Notes under the pieces: generated by a model
The model's database searches: none
Seen by the model: the letters and a program-made list of their open reading frames with translations, nothing else
Told to the model about the DNA's origin: nothing
Made by a program: the position numbers and the translations under genes
Source: Owenia fusiformis
Taxonomy: Eukaryota > Annelida > Polychaeta > Sabellida > Oweniidae
DNA: 60,000 nt
Direction of reading: 5' to 3'
Assembly: GCA_903813345.2 (NCBI GenBank)
Contig: CAIIXF020000009.1
Location: 27,628,740-27,688,739 of the forward strand
In this document: in pieces, positions 1-12,500 of the stretch
Position numbering within the stretch: the stretch's first letter is position 1
Layout of the letters: each line of letters begins with the position of its first letter

Positions 1-183
1 TAAATCGTTATCGACACTTCCCCTCATACCTGCTGAACACACTTTTCATTTAGTACGAAATTATGTAATCCTAGATGACTCTTCAAGAATATGTTCAACA
101 TATAACTTCTACAAGTATAACTCGCTCTTGATTCAGTTACTTATTGAAATGTCAGCTTAGATACTAAACTTCAATGTGCATAA

Positions 184-1303
184 TGTTACGCGGTAAGCAC
201 GATACAAAAATATGTCATATTCCGCAACGAATATGACATATTCACTTGCGGTGTATTACAGATTCACCTGCGGTATATGGCATACACACTGGAGAGGTTA
301 AGCTAACGATGTTTTTCACAACGTAACCGTGAACGCAAAGTGCAAAAATTAACAAAGGAATGTATCGAGCGCTCATAGTTTTATGCGCGCTTAGTCTACT
401 TCAGATACTCTTTCAGCTTCAGAGTTTCGGGTTTAGAACGGGAGATTTGAATATTTGACGTTGGGTCAACGGGAACCATTTTACTCGTGTCTATTGAACA
501 CTATGCTGTCAATTTTGATTTCGATGTACAGTTGAATTCTTGCTGAACACGATGATGTATGTCATGCATGATTTAGCGCCAAAAATCTTACGAAATGAGC
601 TCGTTTAAAATATGTATTAGAAAACCAGCTATAAAACCGCATCAATGACATACTATAGAATCATTACACGCTATGGTGTAGTCTAAACAAACACTGGATT
701 TGAACGGCTATTTATATGAGAAGGCTACATGAATTTGTATATGGTCGAGTGATACGTACAGGTTCAGTTTCGATTATATATGCAAAGCTTAACCTCTCCA
801 CTAACCAATGAGAACGTGATACGGAAGTACACAATTGTCAATTGCATCGATTGAACGAACAAGTAAAACTTTATAAATTATTGTAATGATTACTGAATCA
901 ACAGTACTGTGTATCGAATATATTAACTTAGTAGAAGTATCAGTCACCAATCTCACGTAATAAACTTACTCAATCAATCCAGGATTCATATATTAGTACT
1001 TGACGCACTAACTATATTGGTAAGAAATCCAGCGTAGTTTTACATTTAGAGTCGACTCTCGCAACCAATCAAATCAAGGCTTTCTGTATCACGTTTTCAC
1101 CTGCGGTATATGTCATATTCACCTGCGGTATATGGCATATTCCGCAAGTGAGTATGACGTATTCCGCAGGTGAGTATCGGGTATTCACTGAAATCAATAT
1201 ATCGCATATTCACTGCGGAATATCGCATACTCACCTGCGGAATATGCCATATACCGCAGGTGAGTATGGCATATTCACCCGTATCACAAATACCGCGCAA
1301 CCA
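184..1303. mobile_element. Probable foldback element with iterated arms
   Basis: The left edge reads GTTACGCGGTAAGCACGATAC and the right edge, on the opposite strand, GTTGCGCGGTATTTGTGATAC, so the two ends are imperfect inverted repeats. Next to each end lie repeated words of the type CACCTGCGGTATATGGCATA in both orientations. A second inverted pair lies inside (GGAGAGGTTAAGCT near 290 and its complement near 785). No transposase is visible. A relative of the left end occurs at 28721. No convincing target duplication was found, so the edges are inferred. Confidence 0.45.
1094..1280. repeat. Palindromic minisatellite (CACCTGCGGTATATG words)
   Basis: About eight copies of a 20-24 bp word pairing CACCTGCGG or CCGCAGGTG with ATATGNCATA alternate in direct and inverted orientation. 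This produces an open frame of low complexity that should not be read as a gene. It forms most of the right arm of the surrounding foldback element. Confidence 0.75.
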
Positions 1304-2894
1304 TGAATGTATGCCATATACCGCTTAACACATAGAGCTTTTCCATATGTTTTTCGATCGAAGAATAATTTCAGCTCAAACCATTCCTTTTCATATTATC
1401 TCTTTCCTAAAGATTACCGAAGGTGATACTTTATTCCAGAAAAGATTTTTACATTAAGGTATTATGTCATGGATCTCTTGACATATCATACAGTATTTTG
1501 GGATGCTATATCTGAGATAGTAAACAATGCACGCATTGGTAGGTTATTGCATCCTTCTTCAAAGGACTTAATTTATGCTTAAATTCAGTGCTCGAGCAAG
1601 TGAAATACCGTTGGACCGAGTATAAAGGATGAGGTTATTGTGCATTGTCAGGCTAATCAGTTAATAGGACGTATATAACTCTAACCCTACCTTCAATGAT
1701 TGCCTATCACCGGGGAAACGGGGATCCTTATACGTAGCAACAGAGCAACAGAGTACAGTCGGTCCTCGGGATTTGAGTTTCATCGGTTTTTCAGTCTTGA
1801 GAACATGGTAATTTACAAGTAGAAAATAAAGGTCAATATACAATGTATGTTTGCATCCTTATTGTAGGTATTGTGTTTGTTCGACTTTGGTTGAGTAACT
1901 ATATAGTCAAGAAGCAATAAAATGCAAAAAGATATTAGTGTTTTGGAATTAGAATAGTTTAAATTTGATCAACAAAATAGCCTTCTTGCCTTTGAAACAA
2001 ATGTTTGTTACCCAAGTTGAAAAAACAAATTCCATACATAAGGACGGCCAGACTGGATCAAATCTCCAAATACCAGTGCATTGACCACCATGTAGGACAA
2101 TCTAAAGGAGGATTAAAATTCATATTTTCTGAGAGGATCAAATTGTTGCACAGGGCGCAGATTGAAATGATCAGAATGTAACTGGTGCAGAATACGTTTG
2201 CGTATAGGGGTAATTCCATATTAGTCTTTTCAAGAACCAATGAAGAAATGCACATATAAATCTAACAATTTCGATGACTTCCCTAAACATTTTAGCAAAG
2301 AACATCCACTTAATAGGGTAATCGTTAGATAAAAACACTACATATGTTGAGATAAATAATCTTTAACTGTAGTCATTTATTCTGAATCCAACAGTTTGCC
2401 TAAAGCACAATCCCCGTAGTTAAATTAAATGATAAGTCATCTGTAAAAAATCATTTGTAAATTCCATGGTCGTTTCAGCGTAATCAAATATCTAGTACAC
2501 AGAGGACGATATATAGCATCGATTTCATCTATGGAGGCGTGGCAACACCTGATCATCTTTGAACGATTTTTGCGGCATGTATTGTATGCAGCCCGTAGAG
2601 AATGAAATATTTGTTTAATTTTACCATTACTCAAGACATTCTCTACGATCACTTTACATTTCAAAAAAATAGAATATTTGTTTTTAAACTGTGGACATTT
2701 ATTTTAAATCATTAAAATTTATATAAACCATTGATTGATGTTCCCTCAGAATACCAGATGCTGTTTTCAATCGATAGAATTCAGAGGCATTTATCATGTT
2801 TACACTGTATATCACTTCGTAGACACTAAGTATGTCTATTAAGCTCACGAAAATGTCTATTAAGCTCATGATACCCATCCTTCATGTCCTTAAG
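1304..2894. other. Non-coding stretch, nothing recognised
   Basis: AT-rich sequence with only short, unconvincing open frames. I looked here for the missing opsin exon (N-terminus and TM1, ending two bases into a codon before a GT donor) and did not find it. It may lie upstream of the window. Confidence 0.5.
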
Positions 2895-3056
2895 CAATTT
2901 CTAAGCAAATTTGGCATTCTTTAATTAAATAAGGCAGAGATTAGGCAGACAAATTTGAAAAAGTTTTCACCAAATTCACCATTAGGTGGCTCCAAAAAAA
3001 ATTTGCCGAAAATATTCGATCGAATCCCCTCCTGTCAAATCCTGGCTACGCCACTG
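2895..3056. repeat. Old fragment of the GGCGTAGCCAG element family
   Basis: The right end reads CTGGCTACGCCACTG, preceded by GATCGAATCCCCTCCTG. The same arrangement ends the small elements at 6999-7173 and 10018-10192. The matching left end was not found, so this is probably a decayed or truncated copy about 320 bp upstream of the first visible opsin exon. Confidence 0.45.
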
Positions 3057-3373
3057 TTTAGTTCGCTTTGTCGGTAGTAATTTTGTCTTTTGAGTGAACA
3101 TCATTCAGAAGTTCGATTTTTTAAATTTAATTTAGTGCTTTAAATCTGTCATGTTGTCACATCATGACTGTACTGGACGAAAATACCTTTTGTTGCACAA
3201 AAAACTTATCAATGCATATTTATCTTCCTTACACGATACTAAATACGACAATAAAGGGGCACTACCGCCAATGAAACACGGGATGGTGTTGTAATCACTC
3301 CAACTTTAAAGCAACTATACCCTTATATATTTTTTAATGTGATATTATTGTATACATCATATATTCCTTCCAG

Positions 3374-3507
3374 GTTCCGGACTCTAAGGCGACCATCCAG
3401 CATTTTGATAGTAAACTTAGCAGTATGCGATCTATGTGTCTCTGGACTATGCTTTCCCATCCACGCCTACTCGGCCATAGTTGGACAATGGTCCTTTGGA
3501 AGGACTG
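3374..3507 (+). CDS. Opsin internal exon (TM2)
   Basis: The acceptor TTCCTTCCAG ends at 3373 and the donor GTAGGT starts at 3508. The exon encodes FRTLRRPSSILIVNLAVCDL and continues through SGLCFPIHAYSAIVGQWSFGRT, which is intracellular loop 1, TM2 and extracellular loop 1 of an opsin. It starts with the third base of a codon and ends after the first base of a glycine codon. Confidence 0.9.
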
Positions 3508-6500
3508 GTAGGTTGAAATTCATATTGCTAAATATTTTGCATACAATCCATAACCGCCCCCCCCCCCCCATTTATACTCGCTTATTTGTGCTCCAACTTG
3601 CCTCTTGGAATTCAAAATGGCCGTCTTCATTATTTTGGGCTATTTTTCAACTCTTCGAGTATTGGATGACAAGGCAAATATTTTAGACATATCAAGGTTC
3701 TAGATACCCTATTTGAAAAAGGCCTTACAGGCAGAATAAAAACTCATTACACAAAACGATATACCTTTCAAACATCAATCTATTTTTTGCCTGGCAATGA
3801 ACGGTGCACATTCGCGACTTTTGGCATTGGCGCACGTTCTACTATAAAGTTCGAAAAGGTCAAAGCCTTGAAACGGTCGCGTTTGACTGCGTACAATATG
3901 ACTTTCTCATCCGTCAACTGAAATCATATATATTCAAAATTCATGGTCAATTTTCCAATGTAATCAAATCCTACATGAACGATAGAAGATTTTTCATTAA
4001 CATGGGTGGTAAGTCCTCAAAAATCGATACTGACCCAACTGTGGTAGCTTATACCACAAGGCTCGATATTAGGGCCCATACTATTCATTTCAAATACTTA
4101 TGATATCCATGATAATCTAAATGGCCAAAGCTACATTTTTGCAGATGACACCGCCTTCAATATGCATTTTACCTAAATGATCCTACGAATGGAAATTGCA
4201 ATTCAACCCAGATAAAAACTGTAAACTGATATATACCCATTTAAAGACTTTATTTCGATGGTAGAACATTATTAACTGTACAATGATAAAGACACTCTGA
4301 TGGATTGTTGTTCCAAAGGAATTTAGTCGAGGTGCTCTATTAAACATACAGTTCATGAAAATCTAATTGAATCGACGGTTATGTCCGCCATTTGTGACAA
4401 CGGTATCTGATTTTACCGTTGTCAGACTATTCCGGTGTGATAATAGGCCTAGTGTGAATGATAGTGTTTTTTTACAAATTAGTTTCCCCTTACAATAGCG
4501 TAACATAGAGGCTCATTGTTGACAGTTATATTGACAACACAGTGTAATTGTATACAATGAAGTATTGTCAGGGGAATGAACCATGAAACAGGATGTAGGT
4601 CAGTCAAGGCAGAGTATCAAATAAGTTAACTATGTTTTCTCATTTCTGTAGTTTCACTCATTTCTGGTCAGATGCACAGTTTAGGTTTTTAATTGGAATC
4701 ATACGATATCCTGTATATTTTGTAAATGTATTTTTGATAGACGCATTACCCGTTCAGAATAGTATTATATATTTTTTATTTATTTATTTATTCGAAACGC
4801 TTTTGATACAGTGGAACACAAATACAGTGTACACGGTTCTTCCAGACATTTAAGTTGACAATACATTTAAAAACGTTTATCAGTTCATAGACATTGGGAA
4901 AAGTGAGGGAATGCTTTGCTTTCTTCATTAGCGTTGAAACCATCAATCATAGAATTAAATATCTTATTGTGTAATGACCCTTCTTTGATGTTACATTTTA
5001 AGTATCACGCGGTACTAACTTCGGTCGTTGATTTGAATTTTTGACCTGCCATATGCTTGAAAATCAAGGATTGCGAGACTCATACTGCACCGTTTTTCTT
5101 CAAACTTATACCATTAAAAGCAAAACAAAATTGCCTTTATCTCGGTGCATTACTTTATTGTAAAGAGTCCCTCGTTCTAGCAGCGTTTTGGTCCCCAGCT
5201 GTAAGAAGGCCTTCTAACAGCTGGGTACCAAAATGTCGCTGGAAGTAGGGACTCTGTTTAAGAGAATAATGTACCACCAGAAAGGGATTTTTGTTATGCT
5301 TTGATTTGAATGGAACAAGTTTAATTGAAGACAAACGTTGCAGTATGAGACTCGTAATCCTTGATTTTCAAACATCCGGTAGGTCAAAAATTCAAATTAA
5401 CGGTCGAAGTTAGGACCGCGTGAGTATATAAAGTATAATCTATTTGCCTTTTACCAATAACATCGGTTAGAGCAAGGGCGTTACAATACCCGGGAATTTA
5501 TCGGTTCGTGCAGTACTTGTTTGTGATAGCGCCCTCTGTAGGTCACTGTGCTTATAGCCTACAGTAATACGGGGTAGGATATCGGGAATTCGGTCAGTTT
5601 CTATCCGTCGATTTCGCTATGAATTGAAGCAAGTGTGACCACTTTATCCACTTAAACAATTTGATAATTGATTAAATCTTTAAACAAAATCGATAAACAC
5701 GTTATACAATTCCTATCTCCTTAGAAATTAGCATGTATTTATGGATTGTGTTTTCGAACAAGGCTCGACCCAGACCAATAGGGAAATCCTTATGCTAATT
5801 AGTATGACGTCATATTTTCCTGGGGAATCCTAGATTTCAAAGCCTCAGTCTGTTATTGTGTCAAATGTAAACGCTCTTTTGCAGACAGAAAATTGACAGA
5901 TTAGCTTTTAACTTTCAGCTTTGATGTTTAAATATTCTGTATTTCTACCGGACTTCTTGCTGAATATCATTATAATGTTATAACTTGATTTGGACCATTG
6001 CCTGATTGATCATTCTAAAATTTTGATTGTGATTCATGATTGATTGGCAAGAAAAATAATTCCTATTGTTTTCCAGCGAAGTCAAAATGTTACAGCATGA
6101 GTTATAATGTCGAGTTTGCATCATGTTAAATTCTGCTAGTGGTTAGAAGTCCATGCACAAGCATACACATAAGAGACAAACACACCCAGGCTCCAGGTCG
6201 TGGATGGAAATATAAAACTATTTAAGGCACAAACTGGTATTAATAGACCGATATGTAGTGTCTGCCATGTATTGAAGGTAAACCAATCTGCATTATTAAT
6301 GTTTCTTCTATCAATACATGGATTGTGCAATGGAAAAGCAATGGCACAATCAAAAATGTGCATATCAATCGTGAAAATCTCTCGGTTCAAAGCTTATTTC
6401 CAACAGAATCGTGTCAAAATATGTGTCTGAGTAACAGTTATACATTATAAGATCGCAAACTCTTACCAATTATCAGCCGAATGGCTCATTTTCAACGAAA

Positions 6501-9500
6501 TGTCCTTAAGACAACAGCCCTGGGTCGCGCCTGAGACCAAAAACTATTTCAAATGGTGACAGGTCATCTCAACCCCAAGTCATCTCAACCCAGTCCAACT
6601 CAACCCCAAGTCAACTCAACCCCAAGTCAAGTCAACCCCAGTAAAACTCAACCCCAAGTCAACTCAACCCTGTAAAACTCAACCCCAGTAAAACTCAACC
6701 CTATTCATTTGTGCAATGTCTAATTTAATTTATTTTATGATGAATAATTTAAGTCATTCATTTTTGAAAATCTAGCATTTTGCATGATACTTTGAATGGA
6801 AAGTTGTAAAAGTATTAAAAAACAGTTAGGCTCAAGGATAATTCATCAAGTTGCCACTATTATCTAATTTAAGACATCTTTTGAAATCAAATTTTAGATA
6901 ATTTAGAAATGATTAACAATGTAATTAACTTTTTATTTATATGAACATGCATTAACAAAATCATTAACATTTACTACTTAATAGACTGAAAGCATATAGG
7001 CGTAGCCAGGAGGGATGCGCACACACCCTCCCCCCAATTTTGAAGGAAGTTGCATCATTTTTTGTCAAAACATATCTTTTTTGGCTCAATTATGCCACGA
7101 TCGGCACCTCCTGACTGAAAACCTGATTTTTTGGGCGATCGAATCCCTCCTGACTGAAAGCTGGCTATGCCCCTGGAAAGCAATGGTCATGTTCCATATT
7201 TCCAAATAATCACGAGTGTCAACAAAACAAATGTATTAGCAAGATTAATAAAATGACCCATATTTTAATCCTATTAGTACCATGTTGACATTTTGGAGAT
7301 AAACTCATTATTAACTATAATCTAAAAAGGCAGTGGTCTAAGAATGAAAATCATAAACTGAATAATCAGAATTATTTTTATGAAATAAACTTTCTTATAA
7401 GTTTATCAATATATAGAAATATAGGGGTTGAGTTTTGCTGGGGTTGAGTTTTACAGGGTTGAGTTGACTTGGGGTTGAGTTTTACTGGGGTTGACTTGAC
7501 TTGGGGTTGAGTTGACTTGGGGTTGAGATGACCAGGAAGCATTTCAAATAGCCCTCCCCTTAAATTATATTGGATAATCACATTTATGCATGCGCGCGCA
7601 GCTCATCCACTGAACGAAACGCCACTTCCCGCTGAAATCACCGGGTATTGATCTTTCCCTTGGTTAGAGATCTTCAACCGAAATCACCCAAAATGGCCTC
7701 CCTGGCTGGACAGCACCTCATTTGAAAACCTTTCTCTGCAAACCATTTTATCCTGGCAGCATTGATTCCAAATCCGTTAACAAGGGGTGATATGTTATAC
7801 AATTGAATTAACAGCTAATAGTCACTTGACAAAATCAACATTTTGTCAAAATATTAAGACAATGTTTACTCATTTGAAAAATGCAACTTGTGTAATTCAT
7901 TTCCTTTCAATAAATATATATGTTCACCTAGCCTTTATCTGACATTGTGTTATGGACTGTTTAAATGTTACTCATTTCGTTAATTATCTTATACTTCTTT
8001 TGATAACCTACAATTGATTGTTAAGTGATTGAATAAGTATATTTGAAAATAAAAGTAAAAAGCATGAACGACCAAACCTATTTTTACACTCTAATACACT
8101 CTAATAGCATCAGATTACATAACACAAAGGCCAGTGACCTGCTCAGTTCGTGCATGACAATACAAGTTATGTTGTATTATTAACAAGTTTTGTCATGGTG
8201 AGTGTTTCTATGTTATCATAACACGTTTGATTGTGTCCTGCGGTTGCTATGGTCAGCTGGTGATGAAGAAATTAATTTATCATAAAAGAGATCAAATTAA
8301 TCTAAACACAAGAGTAATGACCTACCATGATCTTGACTTAATGTTGACATTATATGCAATATGTATAACTATAGCAGGCCTGTCAACTGTCCCGCAATTT
8401 GCGTATTTGTCACGCATTTGCTGAAGAATTTGAAGTCACGCCAGTTATTTTTGCGTGACAGAAAATGTCACGCAAATACGCATTTTACCTGGTAATTGTC
8501 AAGCAAAAATATTTCTGTAGAAAAATTTCTAAAAAAGATCGTCTACACAGCAAAAATACGAACGCCGGAAAAAATGTACGCATTTCGTTCGGATTTTTCA
8601 CGCGAATTACGTATATGTCACGCATTCCGTTCGAAATTTTTCGTACCTTTTCGTATTGCTGGTTGAATAAATATACAAATACAAATACAATTACAAAAAA
8701 TATGCATTGGGGCTACCACAGTCCGTAGCAGTTCTAGTCTTCAACATTCCAAGACACAGTCATGAAAGTTCGTGGTGCTGCCTTAAGATCTGAATGAAAT
8801 AGATGTAGTCATCGCTGGTTTTATTGTTTTACGATTTATCTGTTTGTTGCGTTTTTGTAATTGGTCTTTATGCTATCCACCATTGCAACTCTACCATGCT
8901 ATATATCATTTTGTACCCACTTCGGTGATCTGTTCACATTGTCTACTCATTTTCTAGTGATTACGGGAGTACCATGGTTCCTGGCCTCTCTATTAGCCAC
9001 TCAGGTACGAATCCTGTCAATACGTCCTTGTGCATTACTGTCACACATTTGTAGACTGGACATGATAGGGTGGCAATGCTACATGTGTGAGTTTAGAGGA
9101 GGGTGCCATACAGTTGTATATGCCTGTGGATAAATATGACGCAACACTACACACGCAAGCTACTTAGGACCCTTATATTTAGATAACTAGATAACAAACA
9201 CACCCAGGCTCCAGGCCGTGGATGGAAATATAAAACTATTTAAGGCACAAACTGGTATTAATAGACCGATATGTAGTGTCTGCCATGTATTGAAGGTAAA
9301 CCAATCTGCATTATTAATGTTTCTTCTATCAATACATGGATTGTGCAATGGAAAAGCAATGGCACAATCAAAAATGTGCATATCAATCGTGAAAATCTCT
9401 CGGTTCAAAGCTTATTTCCAACAGAATCGTGTCAAAATATGTGTCTGAGTAACAGTTATACATTATAAGATCGCAAACTCTTACCAATTATCAGCCGAAT

Positions 9501-12500
9501 GGCTCATTTTCAACGAAATGTCCTTAAGACAACAGCCCTGGGTCGCGCCTGAGACCAAAAACTATTTCAAATGGTGACAGGTCATCTCAACCCCAAGTCA
9601 TCTCAACCCAGTCCAACTCAACCCCAAGTCAACTCAACCCCAAGTCAAGTCAACCCCAGTAAAACTCAACCCCAAGTCAACTCAACCCTGTAAAACTCAA
9701 CCCCAGTAAAACTCAACCCTATTCATTTGTGCAATGTCTAATTTAATTTTTTTTATGATGAATAATTTAAGTCATTCATTTTTGAAAATCTAGCATTTTG
9801 CATGATACTTTGAATGGAAAGTTGTAAAAGTATTAAAAAACAGTTAGGCTCAAGGATAATTCATCAAGTTGCCACTATTATCTAATTTAAGACATCTTTT
9901 GAAATCAAATTTTAGATAATTTAGAAATGATTAACAATGTAATTTAACTTTTTATTTATATGAACATGCATTAACAAAATCATTAACATTTACTACTTAA
10001 TAGACTGAAAGCATATAGGCGTAGCCAGGAGGGATGCGCACACACCCTCCCCCCAATTTTGAAGGAAGTTGCATCATTTTTTGTCAAAACATATCTTTTT
10101 TGGCTCAATTATGCCACGATCGGCACCCCCTGACTGAAAACCTGATTTTTTGGGCGATCGAATCCCTCCTGACTGAAAGCTGGCTATGCCCCTGGAAAGC
10201 AATGGTCATGTTCCATATTTCCAAATAATCACGAGTGTCAACAAAACAAATGTATTAGCAAGATTAATAAAATGACCCATATTTTAATCCTATTAGTACC
10301 ATGTTGACATTTTGGAGATAAACTCATTATTAACTATAATCTAAAAAGGCAGTGGTCTAAGAATGAAAATCATAAACTGAATAATCAGAATTATTTTTAT
10401 GAAATAAACTTTCTTATAAGTTTATCAATATATAGAAATATAGGGGTTGAGTTTTGCTGGGGTTGAGTTTTACAGGGTTGAGTTGACTTGGGGTTGAGTT
10501 TTACTGGGGTTGAGTTGACTTGGGGTTGAGTTTTACTGGGTTGAGTTGACTTGGGGTTGAGATGACCAGGAAGCATTTCAAATAGCCCTCCCCTTAAATT
10601 ATATTGGATAATCACATTTATGCATGCGCGCGCAGCTCATCCACTGAACGAAACGCCACTTCCCGCTGAAATCACCGGGTATTGATCTTTCCCTTGGTTA
10701 GAGATCTTCAACCGAAATCACCCAAAATGGCCTCCCTGGCTGGACAGCACCTCATTTGAAAACCTTTCTCTGCAAACCATTTTATCCTGGCAGCATTGAT
10801 TCCAAATCCGTTAACAAGGGGTGATATGTTATACAATTGAATTAACAGCTAATAGTCACTTGACAAAATCAACATTTTGTCAAAATATTAAGACAATGTT
10901 TACTCATTTGAAAAATGCAACTTGTGTAATTCATTTCCTTTCAATAAATATATATGTTCACCTAGCCTTTATCTGACATTGTGTTATGGACTGTTTAAAT
11001 GTTACTCATTTCGTTAATTATCTTATACTTCTTTTGATAACCTACAATTGATTGTTAAGTGATTGAATAAGTATATTTGAAAATAAAAGTAAAAAGCATG
11101 AACGACCAAACCTATTTTTACACTCTAATACACTCTAATAGCATCAGATTACATAACACAAAGGCCAGTGACCTGCTCAGTTCGTGCATGACAATACAAG
11201 TTATGTTGTATTATTAACAAGTTTTGTCATGGTGAGTGTTTCTATGTTATCATAACACGTTTGATTGTGTCCTGCGGTTGCTATGGTCAGCTGGTGATGA
11301 AGAAATTAATTTATCATAAAAGAGATCAAATTAATCTAAACACAAGAGTAATGACCTACCATGATCTTGACTTAATGTTGACATTATATGCAATATGTAT
11401 AACTATAGCAGGCCTGTCAACTGTCCCGCAATTTGCGTATTTGTCACGCATTTGCTGAAGAATTTGAAGTCACGCCAGTTATTTTTGCGTGACAGAAAAT
11501 GTCACGCAAATACGCATTTTACCTGGTAATTGTCAAGCAAAAATATTTCTGTAGAAAAATTTCTAAAAAAGATCGTCTACACAGCAAAAATACGAACGCC
11601 GGAAAAAATGTACGCATTTCGTTCGGATTTTTCACGCGAATTACGTATATGTCACGCATTCCGTTCGAAATTTTTCGTACCTTTTCGTATTGCTGGTTGA
11701 ATAAATATACAAATACAAATACAATTACAAAAAATATGCATTGGGGCTACCACAGTCCGTAGCAGTTCTAGTCTTCAACATTCCAAGACACAGTCATGAA
11801 AGTTCGTGGTGCTGCCTTAAGATCTGAATGAAATAGATGTAGTCATCGCTGGTTTTATTGTTTTACGATTTATCTGTTTGTTGCGTTTTTGTAATTGGTC
11901 TTTATGCTATCCACCATTGCAACTCTACCATGCTATATATCATTTTGTACCCACTTCGGTGATCTGTTCACATTGTCTACTCATTTTCTAGTGATTACGG
12001 GAGTACCATGGTTCCTGGCCTCTCTATTAGCCACTCAGGTACGAATCCTGTCAATACGTCCTTGTGCATTACTGTCACACATTTGTAGACTGGACATGAT
12101 AGGGTGGCAATGCTACATGTGTGAGTTTAGAGGAGGGTGCCATACAGTTGTATATGCCTGTGGATAAATATGACGCAACACTACACACGCAAGCTACTTA
12201 GGACCCTTATATTTAGATAACTAGGTTTTCATCGATCGAGAAAAAAAGTGTTTCTTTCATAACTTCGTCTCTATATATCAGTACTGTCTTATGAACGAAG
12301 CTCATCTTGTGTTCCTAATATTTTTGGATCTTTTGGGAGCCGTACTCTCCCCGTCTGGTATAAGTCCTGCATTTTGTCAGTGTTTCAAACTGCGTGCATA
12401 GTAGGGACGCAGCTCACTACCGCACCGTGTAACCTATTATTTTAATAACAGATCATATAGACGTTAATCGAACTGCTTGGTCGATTCCATAACTTAAGGT

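Larger units (their letters stand above)
6177..9190 (+). repeat. 3.0 kb tandem duplication in opsin intron, unit 1
   Basis: It begins ACAAACACACCCAGGCTCC and ends TTAGATAACTAG, and is followed almost directly by unit 2. By eye the units differ by only a few substitutions (for example CCAGGTCG against CCAGGCCG) and small indels in the GGGGTTGAG array. The unit holds the foldback at 6544-7551 and an AT-rich tail containing inverted GTCACGCAAATACGC words near 8390-8600. The open frames in it have no recognisable product. Confidence 0.95.

Noticed and set aside
1-3339. Opsin exon 1 (start codon and TM1) within the window
   Set aside because: No stretch with a TM1-like hydrophobic segment ending two bases into a codon before a good GT donor was found.
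3339-3373. The ATG at 3339 as opsin start
   Set aside because: Sequence before 3374 is intronic: a clear CCTTCCAG acceptor is present, and the upstream residues do not resemble an opsin N-terminus or TM1.
6136-9448. Pairs of identical short open frames (for example at 6200 and 9218) as duplicated genes
   Set aside because: They are identical because the 3 kb unit is duplicated; they overlap repeat sequence and match no family.
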